Source of the DNA: Chitinophaga pinensis
Lineage (GTDB): Bacteria > Bacteroidota > Bacteroidia > Chitinophagales > Chitinophagaceae
Assembly (NCBI GenBank): GCA_945870985.1
Contig: CAMBUH010000002.1
Location: 1 to 39,744, forward strand
Direction of reading: 5' to 3'
Length of the DNA: 39,744 nt
The notes under the pieces are model-generated. The model saw only the letters and a program-made list of their open reading frames with translations, was not told where the DNA came from and did no database searches. The translations under genes and the position numbers were made by a program. This document shows, piece after piece, positions 18,787 to 28,547 of this stretch; the stretch's first letter is position 1, and every line of letters begins with the position of its first letter.

Positions 18787-20979
18787 ATGAAAAAAAATAC
18801 CATGCAAGATACCGAAACCGTTAACTGGAAAGTGGCAGGCATGAGTTGCACCAACTGTGCCCTCACGATACAACAATATTTAGAAAAAAAGGGACTGGAC
18901 AATGTTCGCGTGAATTTTATCGGAGGAGAAGTAAGCTTTTCCAATCCATCGGAAATTCCTCCTGCAGAACTGAGTGCAGGCATTCATTCGCTGGGCTATC
19001 AGGTATTGAATGAGTCAGCCAACGTCGGCAATACCAATCGATTTCGATTTACCAATCATTTTCAGCGTTTTGTTTTCTGCCTGATTTTTACCCTACCCTT
19101 GCTGGTACACATGATACCGGGAGTGCATATTCACTGGCTAATGAATCCGATTGTTCAATGCATAATAACCCTACCGGTTTTATGGGTAGGTATGCAATTT
19201 TTTGGCAAGAGTGCCTGGAATTCATTGCGCGGAGGGATTCCCAATATGAATGTGCTAATCACCATCGGAGCGCTCGCCTCCTTTGGCTATAGTTTGTATG
19301 GCACTATCGCAGGAAAGGGCCCCGACTTTCTTTTTTACGAAACAACGGCCACCATCCTTACCCTCGTATTTTTTGGCAACTGGCTCGAAGACAGGGCAGT
19401 TGATTCTACCCAACGAGCTATCCGCGAACTTACTCAGGATGAAAAAGTGATGGCCAATATGATTGCCTTTGATGATCAGCATCAGGAACATATTTTTCCG
19501 GTAGATAGTGCGCATCTAAAAGTGGGAGATTTATTATTAATCAAGTCGGGTGAAAAAGTACCGACCGATGCGAAAATATTATGGGGCGAAGCTGATATAA
19601 ATGAGGCCATCATCAGCGGAGAGAGCTTACCGGTTCACAAAAAAATGAATGACCTGCTGATTGGTGGCAGTGTAATTACAGATGGAACACTTAAAGCCTA
19701 TGTAACTGCCACAGGCACTCAAACTGTACTATCCCATATTCTTCAGTTGGTAAAAAATGCACAAACCGAAAAACCACCCATTCAACAATTGGCAGATAAA
19801 ATAAGCGCCATATTTGTTCCGGTGGTGGTGGGGATTGCCTTACTAACTTGGGGCATTAATTACTGGGGCATGCACTTATCTGTTGGTACATCACTGCTAA
19901 GAGCCATTGCTGTACTGGTAATCTCCTGCCCCTGTGCAATGGGATTGGCCACACCCGCCGCCATTGCAGTAGGCTTAGGCAGAGCTGCAAAAAATGGGGT
20001 GCTGATAAAAAATGCGAAAAGCATGGAATGGTTCGAAAAAATCAAACATATTGTATTTGATAAAACCGGTACGCTAACCACAGGAGGATTTACCATTGCT
20101 GATTTTCATGTGCGTGAGGAAGCACTTTCGCAATTAACGGAAACTGACACTGCAAATTCGCTGGAAGTAGCCGATGACCTCTTTAAAAAATGGGGATACT
20201 CGCTGGAAAAATATTCCAACCATCCCCTCGCCCTCGCCATCACACGCGAATGGAAATGTAAAGATGAAATACGCTGGAGCCAGTTGGAAGAAATCAAAGG
20301 GTTGGGCATGAAAGCCATCGACAAAAATGGTAATGAATTTACCATTGGGTCTTACGAACTGGTAAAATCAATTACTGAAGACGACTCGCACAATATTTAT
20401 CTAATAAGAAATGGCATATGGATAGGCTGGATTGATTTGGTGGATGAAATTCGTTCGGAAGCAGCTACCGTAATTACGCAATTAAAGGCAGCAGGCTATC
20501 AACCCATCTTGCTCAGTGGTGACCGAAATAATAAATGCCAACAAATTGCAGAAACATTGGGCATTACCGAATGGTATGGTCAACATACTCCAGAACAGAA
20601 ACTAGCAAGAATAGAAAAACTAAATCAGCAATCGCCCGTTGCGATGGTGGGAGATGGCATCAACGACGCACCGGCCCTTGCCAAAGCGACCCTGGGAATT
20701 TCGCTCAGTGATGCTTCGCAAATTGCTATGCAAAGTGCACAAATAGTATTGATGAACCATGGATTAAAAAATCTTCCACTCGCATTAGCCCTGGGCAAAC
20801 AAACCTATCGCACCATCCGGCAAAATCTGTTCTGGGCCTTTGCCTATAATATTGTTGCCATACCTATTGCAGCCATTGGCTGGCTGAGTCCGGGTATCAG
20901 TGCACTGGCTATGGGTTTTAGCGATGTGGTGCTGGCCATTAATTCGTTGCGATTGTATGCCAAAAAATTAGTTAGTTAA
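18787..20979 (+). CDS. copA: Copper-type P1B heavy-metal translocating ATPase
   Basis: N-terminal HMA GMSCTNCALTI, SCPCAMGLATPAAIAVGLG, DKTGTLTTG, MVGDGINDAPALAKA. Track start at 18682 is upstream of the likely start. Confidence 0.93.
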   Translation: MKKNTMQDTETVNWKVAGMSCTNCALTIQQYLEKKGLDNVRVNFIGGEVSFSNPSEIPPAELSAGIHSLGYQVLNESANVGNTNRFRFTNHFQRFVFCLIFTLPLLVHMIPGVHIHWLMNPIVQCIITLPVLWVGMQFFGKSAWNSLRGGIPNMNVLITIGALASFGYSLYGTIAGKGPDFLFYETTATILTLVFFGNWLEDRAVDSTQRAIRELTQDEKVMANMIAFDDQHQEHIFPVDSAHLKVGDLLLIKSGEKVPTDAKILWGEADINEAIISGESLPVHKKMNDLLIGGSVITDGTLKAYVTATGTQTVLSHILQLVKNAQTEKPPIQQLADKISAIFVPVVVGIALLTWGINYWGMHLSVGTSLLRAIAVLVISCPCAMGLATPAAIAVGLGRAAKNGVLIKNAKSMEWFEKIKHIVFDKTGTLTTGGFTIADFHVREEALSQLTETDTANSLEVADDLFKKWGYSLEKYSNHPLALAITREWKCKDEIRWSQLEEIKGLGMKAIDKNGNEFTIGSYELVKSITEDDSHNIYLIRNGIWIGWIDLVDEIRSEAATVITQLKAAGYQPILLSGDRNNKCQQIAETLGITEWYGQHTPEQKLARIEKLNQQSPVAMVGDGINDAPALAKATLGISLSDASQIAMQSAQIVLMNHGLKNLPLALALGKQTYRTIRQNLFWAFAYNIVAIPIAAIGWLSPGISALAMGFSDVVLAINSLRLYAKKLVS

Positions 20980-21010
20980 TTCCCTAATCGATTGCGGAAG
21001 CCGGCCCTAT

Positions 21011-22915
21011 ATGAATACACCCCAAACCTTGTTACATAAATACTTTCACCATGCACAGTTCAGGCCGGGGCAATTAGAAATTATTGATGCTGTATTAGCG
21101 GGTAAAGACACACTTGCACTGCTACCAACTGGAGGGGGAAAATCCGTATGCTTCCAAATTCCTGCCTTACTATTAGGAGGGATTTGTGTGGTGGTTAGTC
21201 CGCTCATTGCATTGATGAATGATCAGGTTACCCAGCTTACTCAAAAGAAAATTCCGGCAGCAGCCTTGCACAGCGGACTTAGCTATGCAGAAATAGACCA
21301 ACTACTAGAACAGGCAGCAGCAGGTGAAATCCAGTTTTTGTATGTATCGCCTGAACGTATGCTTAGCGAAACATTTCTACAGGCAGTATCACAAATCAAC
21401 ATCGGATTATTGGCAATAGATGAAGCACACTGTGTTTCGCAATGGGGTTACGATTTCAGGCCTGCCTATTTAAAGATTGCCCAATTCAGGGCATACCTGC
21501 CTGCTCATACTCCACTGATTGCACTTACTGCATCGGCAACTCCCGCGGTTCAGGAAGATATACTGGCGCAGCTGCATATGAAAAATGCTGCTGTGGTAAA
21601 AGGCTCCTTTGAAAGAAAAAACTTACAGTACCATTGCCGGCTATCCGAATCTATCCATCATACCCTAATTCAACTATTGCAGCAAAAATCTAGCAGCACC
21701 CTTGTTTACTGCAACACCCGAAAACAAACCCGGGAAATTGCAGAATGGTTACAGCAAAATAGCATTTCGGCAACTTTTTATCATGCCGGGCTTACCCAAG
21801 AAGAAAGAAATGAAAGACAAATAGCTTGGATTCAAAACAGAACACGTGTAATTGTGGCAACCAATGCTTTTGGTATGGGTATTGATAAACCGGATGTACG
21901 ACTGGTTATTCATTTGGCAGCCCCTGAATGTTTAGAAAATTACTATCAAGAAGCCGGAAGAGCCGGAAGAGATGAACAGCCTGCAGAAGCGATTTTATTG
22001 GTAACACCTTCACAAATCAATAACCTGCTTGGGCTTGCGATACAAAGGTTTCCACCCATTGAAACGATAAAAAAAATCTATCAAGATCTCGCTGCCTTTT
22101 TACAAGTTCCCGCTGGCAGTGGTGAAGGCAGTTACCACGATTTTGATTTATCAGTTTTTGCCAGTCGATTTAAACACGATGTATTACTGGTAGTTAATAC
22201 CCTGCAACTACTAGAACAAGAAGGCCATCTTCGGTTCAGCAGCTCGGTTTTTTTACCAGCACAGGCACAGTTTACCTGCGACACTGCCCAATTGCGAGCC
22301 TATGAAGAAGGCTATCCCGATTCGGCAAACCTGGTGCAAGCATTGTTGCGCACCTATCCGGGTGTGCTGGATTTTCGGGTTTCAGTTTACGAAACACAAC
22401 TGGCCCGAATATGCAGGGCAACCCCGGAGGAGATTAAACAACAGCTGAAACAATTACAGTCATTCGGCATTTTAGATTATATGCCTGCGAAAGACAGTCC
22501 CCAAATTTATTACCTGCTTAATCGCGCCACTGCCGATTTTTTACACATCAATTTAGATCAGTATCATGCCAGAAAAAAAGCTTGGATGGTTCGCATGAAA
22601 GCCATGGTAGGTTATATAGAAAATAAAACGATATGTAGAAGTCGTTATCTGTTGCAGTATTTTGGAGAAACTTCCTCAGTAGATTGCGGGGTTTGCGATG
22701 TGTGTATTCGAAAACAACAATCACCCCTAACCCCAAAAAAATTTGCACGGATAGCAGAAAAAATTCTTCAGCTACTTGAGCAACCAAAGATGTTCGTTGA
22801 AATTGTGCAATCCTTTCCCGCAGAAGAACAGGCCCACGTGCAGGAGGTTATTTTATTTTTACAACAGGAACAAACGATTCTGAGAAACGATCAAAATGAG
22901 TTTCGCAAAAGATAA
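21011..22915 (+). CDS. recQ: ATP-dependent DNA helicase RecQ
   Basis: FRPGQLEIIDAVLAGKDTLALLPTGGGKSVCFQIPAL, AIDEAHCVSQWGYDFRPAYL, ATNAFGMGIDKPDVRLVIH, QEAGRAGRDEQPAEA, zinc-binding CRSRYLLQYFGE...CGVCDVC. Confidence 0.95.
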   Translation: MNTPQTLLHKYFHHAQFRPGQLEIIDAVLAGKDTLALLPTGGGKSVCFQIPALLLGGICVVVSPLIALMNDQVTQLTQKKIPAAALHSGLSYAEIDQLLEQAAAGEIQFLYVSPERMLSETFLQAVSQINIGLLAIDEAHCVSQWGYDFRPAYLKIAQFRAYLPAHTPLIALTASATPAVQEDILAQLHMKNAAVVKGSFERKNLQYHCRLSESIHHTLIQLLQQKSSSTLVYCNTRKQTREIAEWLQQNSISATFYHAGLTQEERNERQIAWIQNRTRVIVATNAFGMGIDKPDVRLVIHLAAPECLENYYQEAGRAGRDEQPAEAILLVTPSQINNLLGLAIQRFPPIETIKKIYQDLAAFLQVPAGSGEGSYHDFDLSVFASRFKHDVLLVVNTLQLLEQEGHLRFSSSVFLPAQAQFTCDTAQLRAYEEGYPDSANLVQALLRTYPGVLDFRVSVYETQLARICRATPEEIKQQLKQLQSFGILDYMPAKDSPQIYYLLNRATADFLHINLDQYHARKKAWMVRMKAMVGYIENKTICRSRYLLQYFGETSSVDCGVCDVCIRKQQSPLTPKKFARIAEKILQLLEQPKMFVEIVQSFPAEEQAHVQEVILFLQQEQTILRNDQNEFRKR

Positions 22916-22929
22916 GTACGCTAATAATT

Positions 22930-23301
22930 TTACAATTCTTCTTCCCGCTCCAACAGCAAAATGGCACCCTGCGGAACAATAAAATAATTTTCTCCCTCAT
23001 ACATCACTTCAGTGGCACCACTTACCAAAAAAATGGCCAGGTCTCCTTCCTTTGCCTGCAGCGGAACATATTTCACGCCCTCGTCATCCGACTTCCAGGG
23101 TTCATCTTCAATGGGCATGGGAATGGCATAGCCGGGACCGGTTTTGATAATCTTTCCCTGCTGCACCTTTTCCTTTTCCTGAACGCCCGGAGGCAGGTAT
23201 AAACCGCTGGATGTTTTCTCGTCGGGCCGGGAAGGGCGAATTAATACCCGATCGCCAATTACCAGTAATTTTTTAAATTTATTAGAAGAAGTGAGCAGCA
23301 T
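22930..23301 (-). CDS. GroES-family (Cpn10) protein, stand-alone divergent copy
   Basis: VIGDRVLIRPSRPDEKTSSGLYLPPGVQEKEKVQQGKIIKTGPG...GDLAIFLVSGATEVMYEGENYFIVPQGAILLL resembles Cpn10 but is 123 aa and has no groEL next to it. Confidence 0.85.
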   Translation of the reverse strand: MLLTSSNKFKKLLVIGDRVLIRPSRPDEKTSSGLYLPPGVQEKEKVQQGKIIKTGPGYAIPMPIEDEPWKSDDEGVKYVPLQAKEGDLAIFLVSGATEVMYEGENYFIVPQGAILLLEREEEL

Positions 23302-23503
23302 ATCACCTGTTTTTCTGGGTAAAAGTACAATTTTCTCAATGCCCTTGCAAAGAGTAACTAATTTGTAACTGACGGAAAAACAGCCCCCTAAGTGCTTAGA
23401 AAGATGTTTCTGGCACCAAATTTGTCTGTTTTAACAAAAGATTGCAGTGCAACTGCTCAATTTGGCATTGTTTTATCTTTATTTCACGTTAAATAACTTT
23501 TCT

Positions 23504-24199
23504 ATGGAAGCTAAAAAAACTAAGATTCTCCTTTGTGAAGATGACACCAACCTCGGCATGGTTCTGAAGACCTACCTTGAGCTGAATGATTTTGATGTTA
23601 CTTTGGAGCGAGATGGCCGGTTAGGGTTGGCAGCTTTTCAACGGGAAAAATACGATTTGTGTTTGTTGGATGTGATGATGCCCAATATGGATGGATTTAC
23701 CCTGGCCGAAGAAATTCGCGACGTGGATCCCGATATACCCTTGTTTTTTCTAAGTGCCAAAACCATGAAGGAAGATATTATTCAGGGCTATAAATTGGGG
23801 GCGGATGACTACATCACCAAACCTTTCGATAGTGAAGTATTGCTGCTGAAAATCCGTGCTATCTTAAAAAGAAACGAAGAAGAAAACCGCGTGAATGATA
23901 ATATCGAATTCGATTTGGGTAGTTATCATTTCAATCCAAAGCTGCGCGAATTGAAACATGGCGAACAAAAAATTACATTATCTCCCAAAGAGAATGACTT
24001 ATTGAAGATGCTCGCCGAACATAAGAACGACTTATTACCCAGAGAAAGAGCGCTGAAAAAAATCTGGGGCAGCGATACCTATTTCAATGGCCGCAGTATG
24101 GATGTGTATATTGCCAAATTACGCAAGTACCTGAAAGAAGATACCAATATCGAAATCGTGAATATTCACGGTAACGGTTTCCGACTGGTAGCTCCCTAA
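23504..24199 (+). CDS. OmpR-family two-component response regulator, no linked histidine kinase
   Basis: KILLCEDDTNLGMVLKTYLELNDFDVTL...LCLLDVMMPNMDGFTL...YKLGADDYITKPF; winged helix FNPKLRELKHGEQKITLSPKENDLLKML...GRSMDVYIAKLRKYLKED. ATG at 23504 preferred over track start 23447. Confidence 0.93.
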   Translation: MEAKKTKILLCEDDTNLGMVLKTYLELNDFDVTLERDGRLGLAAFQREKYDLCLLDVMMPNMDGFTLAEEIRDVDPDIPLFFLSAKTMKEDIIQGYKLGADDYITKPFDSEVLLLKIRAILKRNEEENRVNDNIEFDLGSYHFNPKLRELKHGEQKITLSPKENDLLKMLAEHKNDLLPRERALKKIWGSDTYFNGRSMDVYIAKLRKYLKEDTNIEIVNIHGNGFRLVAP

Positions 24200-24212
24200 C
24201 GGATACAGTAAT

Positions 24213-25259
24213 TTATAGATTAAATAAATCTGGTTGTACCCCTCCCCGATTATCTTGCCTACCCAGGTGTTGATAAGCTTTGGCAGTGGCTTCTCTTCCT
24301 CGGGGTGTGCGTTGCAGAAATCCTTCCTGAATTAAAAAAGGTTCGTACACTTCTTCCAGGGTTCCCGATTCTTCCCCTACTGCTGTTGCAATGGTGGTAA
24401 TGCCTACGGGGCCTCCCTTGAACTTATCAATGATGGCCGCGAGTATCCGGTTATCCATTTCATCCAGGCCGTGCTCATCTACATGCAGGGCTTTGAGGGC
24501 ATGTTGGGTAATACCTAAATCAATGGTTCCATCATTCAAAACCTGTGCAAAATCTCGAACTCTGCGAAGCAGACTATTAGCTATCCGGGGCGTTCCCCTG
24601 CTGCGGCGGGCGATTTCTCCGGCAGCATCTGAAGAAATACTTACCTGTAAAATAGCTGCACTTCGGTGAATGATTTGCTGCAATACGGGTGCCTGGTAAT
24701 ATTCGAGTCGCGACTTAATGCCAAATCGCGATAACAAAGGGGCGGTTAACAAACCACTGCGGGTGGTAGCCCCTACCAAGGTAAAAGGATTAAGGTTGAT
24801 TTGAATGCTGCGTGCATTGGGGCCCGAATCAATCATGATATCAATTCGAAAATCTTCCATGGCCGCATACAGGTATTCTTCTACCACGGTACTCAACCGA
24901 TGAATTTCATCAATAAACAACACATCATTAGGCTGCAGGTTGGTTAATAAACCGGCAAGGTCTCCGGGCTTCTCAATAACCGGTCCGGAAGTTTCCCGAA
25001 TATTTACGCCCAGCTCATTAGCAACTATTCGGCTCAGGGTAGTTTTGCCCAATCCGGGCGGACCATGAAACAACACATGATCAAGCGCTTCGCCACGTAA
25101 TTTGGCTGCCTTAATAAAAATAATCAGGTTTTCTACCAACTGGGGCTGCCCAGAAAAATCATCTATTTCACGGGGCCGAATGGCATTCTCAAACTCCTGC
25201 TCTACAGGGTTATTACTGGCTTCGGGATTATGCAAAGGTATATCTGGCATACCCTTCAA
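24213..25259 (-). CDS. ruvB: Holliday junction branch migration helicase RuvB
   Basis: [102 protein letters not shown]. Confidence 0.97.
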   Translation of the reverse strand: MKGMPDIPLHNPEASNNPVEQEFENAIRPREIDDFSGQPQLVENLIIFIKAAKLRGEALDHVLFHGPPGLGKTTLSRIVANELGVNIRETSGPVIEKPGDLAGLLTNLQPNDVLFIDEIHRLSTVVEEYLYAAMEDFRIDIMIDSGPNARSIQINLNPFTLVGATTRSGLLTAPLLSRFGIKSRLEYYQAPVLQQIIHRSAAILQVSISSDAAGEIARRSRGTPRIANSLLRRVRDFAQVLNDGTIDLGITQHALKALHVDEHGLDEMDNRILAAIIDKFKGGPVGITTIATAVGEESGTLEEVYEPFLIQEGFLQRTPRGREATAKAYQHLGRQDNRGGVQPDLFNL

Positions 25260-25305
25260 AATTACTAAATAGAATTCAACCTACCTTTGAGAAAATAACT
25301 CCCGC

Positions 25306-25956
25306 ATGAATAAAACAGCCCTTATTGCAGGCGCATCCGGATTAACTGGTGGCTATCTGCTGAATCTCTTACTGGAGTCACCTGAATACAGTACCATAAT
25401 TGCCTATGGTAGAAAAAGTTCAGGACTTACCCATCCCAAATTGAAGGAAATAGTGGTGGATTGGGAAACCCTGCAAGAACCGGTAGCTGCGGAGGATGTA
25501 TTTTGCTGTTTGGGTACTACCATTAAAAAAGCCGGGTCGCAGGAAGCTTTTCGGCGGGTGGATTATAACTATCCGCTGCAACTGGCTCAATTACAATTTC
25601 GGGGAGGCTCGCAACAATTTCTGCTGGTATCCGCTATGGGGGCTGATGCGAAATCATCTATTTTTTATAGCCGGGTAAAAGGCGAGTTAGAAAATGCCTT
25701 GCAATCGATTGGTTATAAAAGCCTGCATATTTTCCGCCCCTCCTTTATTGCCGGGCCTCGCAAAGAATCTCGGCCTGGTGAAAGAATTGGGTTGGCGATA
25801 TTCTCAATATTGTCTCCACTGTTTATGGGACCGCTAAAAAAATATGCCCCCATACAAGCCGAACATATTGCCCGAGCCATGTTGCGGACCGCCCAAAAAA
25901 ATGAGCCAAGAATGAAATTATATGATTCGGCGGTTACGAATGAGATTGGGAAATAA
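25306..25956 (+). CDS. NAD(P)-binding Rossmann-fold oxidoreductase (HTATIP2/SDR-like)
   Basis: ALIAGASGLTGGYLLNLLLESPEYSTIIAYGR, VFCCLGTTIKKAGSQEAFRRVDYNY, LLVSAMGADAKSSIFYSRVKGELE. Confidence 0.87.
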   Translation: MNKTALIAGASGLTGGYLLNLLLESPEYSTIIAYGRKSSGLTHPKLKEIVVDWETLQEPVAAEDVFCCLGTTIKKAGSQEAFRRVDYNYPLQLAQLQFRGGSQQFLLVSAMGADAKSSIFYSRVKGELENALQSIGYKSLHIFRPSFIAGPRKESRPGERIGLAIFSILSPLFMGPLKKYAPIQAEHIARAMLRTAQKNEPRMKLYDSAVTNEIGK

Positions 25957-26034
25957 CACCTGCGAAGAAGAACTTATCAAAAAAGAATATATCACCTACA
26001 TTCATTAACTTTATATCACTAATTAAGAAATCAT

Positions 26035-26421
26035 ATGAAGCAGTTTACTTTATTTGTCGTTGCTGTTTTTTTATCTCTATCAGGCATTGCACAAAAACCA
26101 GCATGGAAACAAATGGAAGAATTTCATTCAGTAATGAGTAAAACATTTCACCCAGCCGAAGAAGGCAATCTAACTCCTACTAAAGAAAATGCAGCTAATT
26201 TAACTAGTAAAGCCAAAGCATGGGAATCTGCCCCAATTCCAAAAGGATATGATGCAGCCATTGCAAAACCTATCTTAAAAAAATTGGTAGCCAGTTGCGA
26301 AGCTGTTGAAGCAGCAGTTAAGGCTAAAAAATCTGATAAAGAATTAACCTCGTTGATCACCAAAGCACATGATGATTTTCATGAGATTAAAGAAAAATGT
26401 GTAGTGGGAGAAAAACACTAG
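26035..26421 (+). CDS. Small secreted helical protein, possibly cytochrome c'/b562-like fold lacking a CxxCH haem site
   Basis: Signal peptide MKQFTLFVVAVFLSLSGIAQ; Ala/Lys-rich helices; C-terminus LITKAHDDFHEIKEKCVVGEKH has a lone Cys instead of CxxCH. Confidence 0.7.
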   Translation: MKQFTLFVVAVFLSLSGIAQKPAWKQMEEFHSVMSKTFHPAEEGNLTPTKENAANLTSKAKAWESAPIPKGYDAAIAKPILKKLVASCEAVEAAVKAKKSDKELTSLITKAHDDFHEIKEKCVVGEKH

Positions 26422-26566
26422 TTACCTGTCTCTCGGCTATTTAAAATTTTTCGGAAATTATTTTATCAATAATATTTGTTTTCTATACTGGCATCAAAGT
26501 TTCTATTTTATTCTTGCTAAGTAATTACAATAGTAAGTTTTCAAACTACTCCACTGCAAAGAAAAC

Positions 26567-27694
26567 TTACATTATAAAATCTAAATAATTATCTGAATCA
26601 ATTTTGTGGAAATCCGCATCCGGATAGGCTGTTTTGAATGCCAAAGGAATTTTTACTTTGCTATCCTTACTATATTTTATTTCATATGCATGGATACGAT
26701 TATCCTTTACTTCAATCAAATCAATTTCTCGCTGTAAATAATTCCGCCAGAAATACAATTGACTTCCAGCTTGATTGTAGGCATTAAATTTGATTCTCTC
26801 GGAGATAATATAGTTTTCCCATAGCATACCCATATCATTCCTTAATGAAATTGGACGAAAATCATTGATTACTGCATTTCTAATTCCATTATCATAAAAA
26901 TACCATTTTACACCTTTTGAGATTTCCTTTCGGTGATTGGTGCTATAGGATGGTAGCTTAAACAAAATAAAAACTTTTTGCAAAAGATCAAGATAATTTT
27001 CAACCGTAACTTTATTGATACCAAGTTGATTGGAAATTTCATTGTAAGAAACTTCAGAACCGATTTGATAAGCTATCAACCGCAGCAAATCCATCAACTT
27101 ATGCGATTGTCTGATACCAGCATACGATAAAATATCTTTCAATAAATACGAGTTTATCAATTCTCTCAGATATTGTTCCTTCTCTATCCAGGTATTTATC
27201 TGAAAAATTTCAGGATAACTACCTATAATCAATCTTTCGTCTATATCAGCTTGCGCCTGTAAAGGATTATTTCCTAATTCTAATTGAGCAACGGGATATA
27301 AATTATATGAGTAGCTCCTTCCTGTTAAAGGTTCTCCTGAAGCATTTACCAGGTCTAATGAGGAAGAACCTGTGGCTAGAATAGTTAAATGGGGGTGACT
27401 ATCAATCATCAATTTCAAAATAGAACCAATTTCCGGAATGGCCTGTGCCTCATCAATTATAAGCAACGTGGCATCATTAATTATTCGCTGATAATTGGCA
27501 ACTGTTCGCTTTTTGAGCACCTCCTGAACGTCAAAATCCTCTGCGTTCAGCAACAATTTTTTTCCGGTAACCCTTTCACTCACTCGGTTGATGAGATAGG
27601 TTTTCCCTACCCGCCTTGTACCTAAAATCAAGATTACCTTATTGGTTCCGATTTTACCTATAACCGTTTCCTCAAGCTTACGATGTATAATCAT
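26567..27694 (-). CDS. AAA+ ATPase with DUF4143-type C-terminus
   Basis: VILILGTRRVGKTYLINRV (Walker A), ATLLIIDEAQAIPEIGSILKLMID (Walker B), ILATGSSSLDLVNASGEPLTGRSYSYNLYPVAQLE; C-terminal REIDLIEVKDNRIHAYEIKYSKDSK nuclease-like motif. Confidence 0.9.
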   Translation of the reverse strand: MIIHRKLEETVIGKIGTNKVILILGTRRVGKTYLINRVSERVTGKKLLLNAEDFDVQEVLKKRTVANYQRIINDATLLIIDEAQAIPEIGSILKLMIDSHPHLTILATGSSSLDLVNASGEPLTGRSYSYNLYPVAQLELGNNPLQAQADIDERLIIGSYPEIFQINTWIEKEQYLRELINSYLLKDILSYAGIRQSHKLMDLLRLIAYQIGSEVSYNEISNQLGINKVTVENYLDLLQKVFILFKLPSYSTNHRKEISKGVKWYFYDNGIRNAVINDFRPISLRNDMGMLWENYIISERIKFNAYNQAGSQLYFWRNYLQREIDLIEVKDNRIHAYEIKYSKDSKVKIPLAFKTAYPDADFHKIDSDNYLDFIM

Positions 27695-27711
27695 TTTTGA
27701 TTATGTTTATA

Positions 27712-27719
27712 CAAAAATA
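27712..27719 (-). promoter_or_regulatory. Putative -7 element (TATTTTTG on minus strand) upstream of the DUF4143 ATPase
   Basis: CAAAAATA on plus strand = TATTTTTG (TAnnTTTG), 17 bp upstream of the start; no clear -33. Confidence 0.3.
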
Positions 27720-27837
27720 TAGAATTTTGTCAGTATACTATCTAAATTACCGTAAAAATAGATATTACAATGACAATTTTCGATAAAAAAGCAACGGAAG
27801 GGTGTACTTGGACAGAAATTTGTACTTCCTCTTTTGC

Positions 27838-28515
27838 TTAATCCCACCGAAGCATCAGCGCCGGATCCGGACAATTTTGTAAATAATAATCCCGCTCGCT
27901 CCATTTGCAAACCCCGGGATAATCGCCCACCCAATTTTCCATAGAAAGCATACACTGAAAATGCAAGTGTGGCGGCCAACCGCCATTTTCTGTAGGATTG
28001 CCGAAAGCACCCACCACCGCTCCGCCTTGCATGATTTCTCCGGGCTGAAATTGATGAACGCTTCGTTCCGTTAGGTGTCCGTATAAAGTATAAAAATGAT
28101 TTCCCTGATAACTATGCTGCAATATCACCACACCGCCATAGTTACCCAATTCGGGATGAAAAGCCTGGCTGTGAACTACTCCATCATATACCGCATAAAC
28201 AGGGGTAAGGGCTGGTCCCCAGATATCAACCCCCAAATGCAATCGCCTTGGCTCTTCGGGCGAATCGGACGTTCCAAAAACACCACTGCGTGCATAGATG
28301 CCGCGTAATTCGTTATACCCACCAATTCCAAAATCTGCTTCCTCGTTTTGTAACTTTTGTTCTACAAAATCTGTAAAAGCAGAAAGGTTGGTAAAAATTT
28401 CAGGGGTTAATGCAGTATAGTTCTCTGATAAATCCCAGCGTTGGATTCGCGTTATCCCTGGTTGATAGGGTATCACAGGATAACACGCAGTTATCGGAGG
28501 TAAAATTATTTGCAT
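27838..28515 (-). CDS. M23-family peptidase (peptidoglycan DD-metalloendopeptidase-like)
   Basis: RRLHLGVDIWGPALTPVYAVYDGVVHSQAFHPELGNYGGVVILQH...FYTLYGHLTERS...WPPHLHFQCM. Start at MQIILPPITACYPVIP (28515) avoids the overlap with leuS implied by the track start 28617. Confidence 0.88.
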   Translation of the reverse strand: MQIILPPITACYPVIPYQPGITRIQRWDLSENYTALTPEIFTNLSAFTDFVEQKLQNEEADFGIGGYNELRGIYARSGVFGTSDSPEEPRRLHLGVDIWGPALTPVYAVYDGVVHSQAFHPELGNYGGVVILQHSYQGNHFYTLYGHLTERSVHQFQPGEIMQGGAVVGAFGNPTENGGWPPHLHFQCMLSMENWVGDYPGVCKWSERDYYLQNCPDPALMLRWD

Positions 28516-28547
28516 AGAAAAATTATTGAGCCACCTGCTGAATAGCT

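Noticed and set aside
27707-27979. 90-aa minus-strand ORF between the ATPase and M23 peptidase
   Set aside because: Overlaps the conserved catalytic C-terminal part of the M23 gene in another frame; low-complexity composition.
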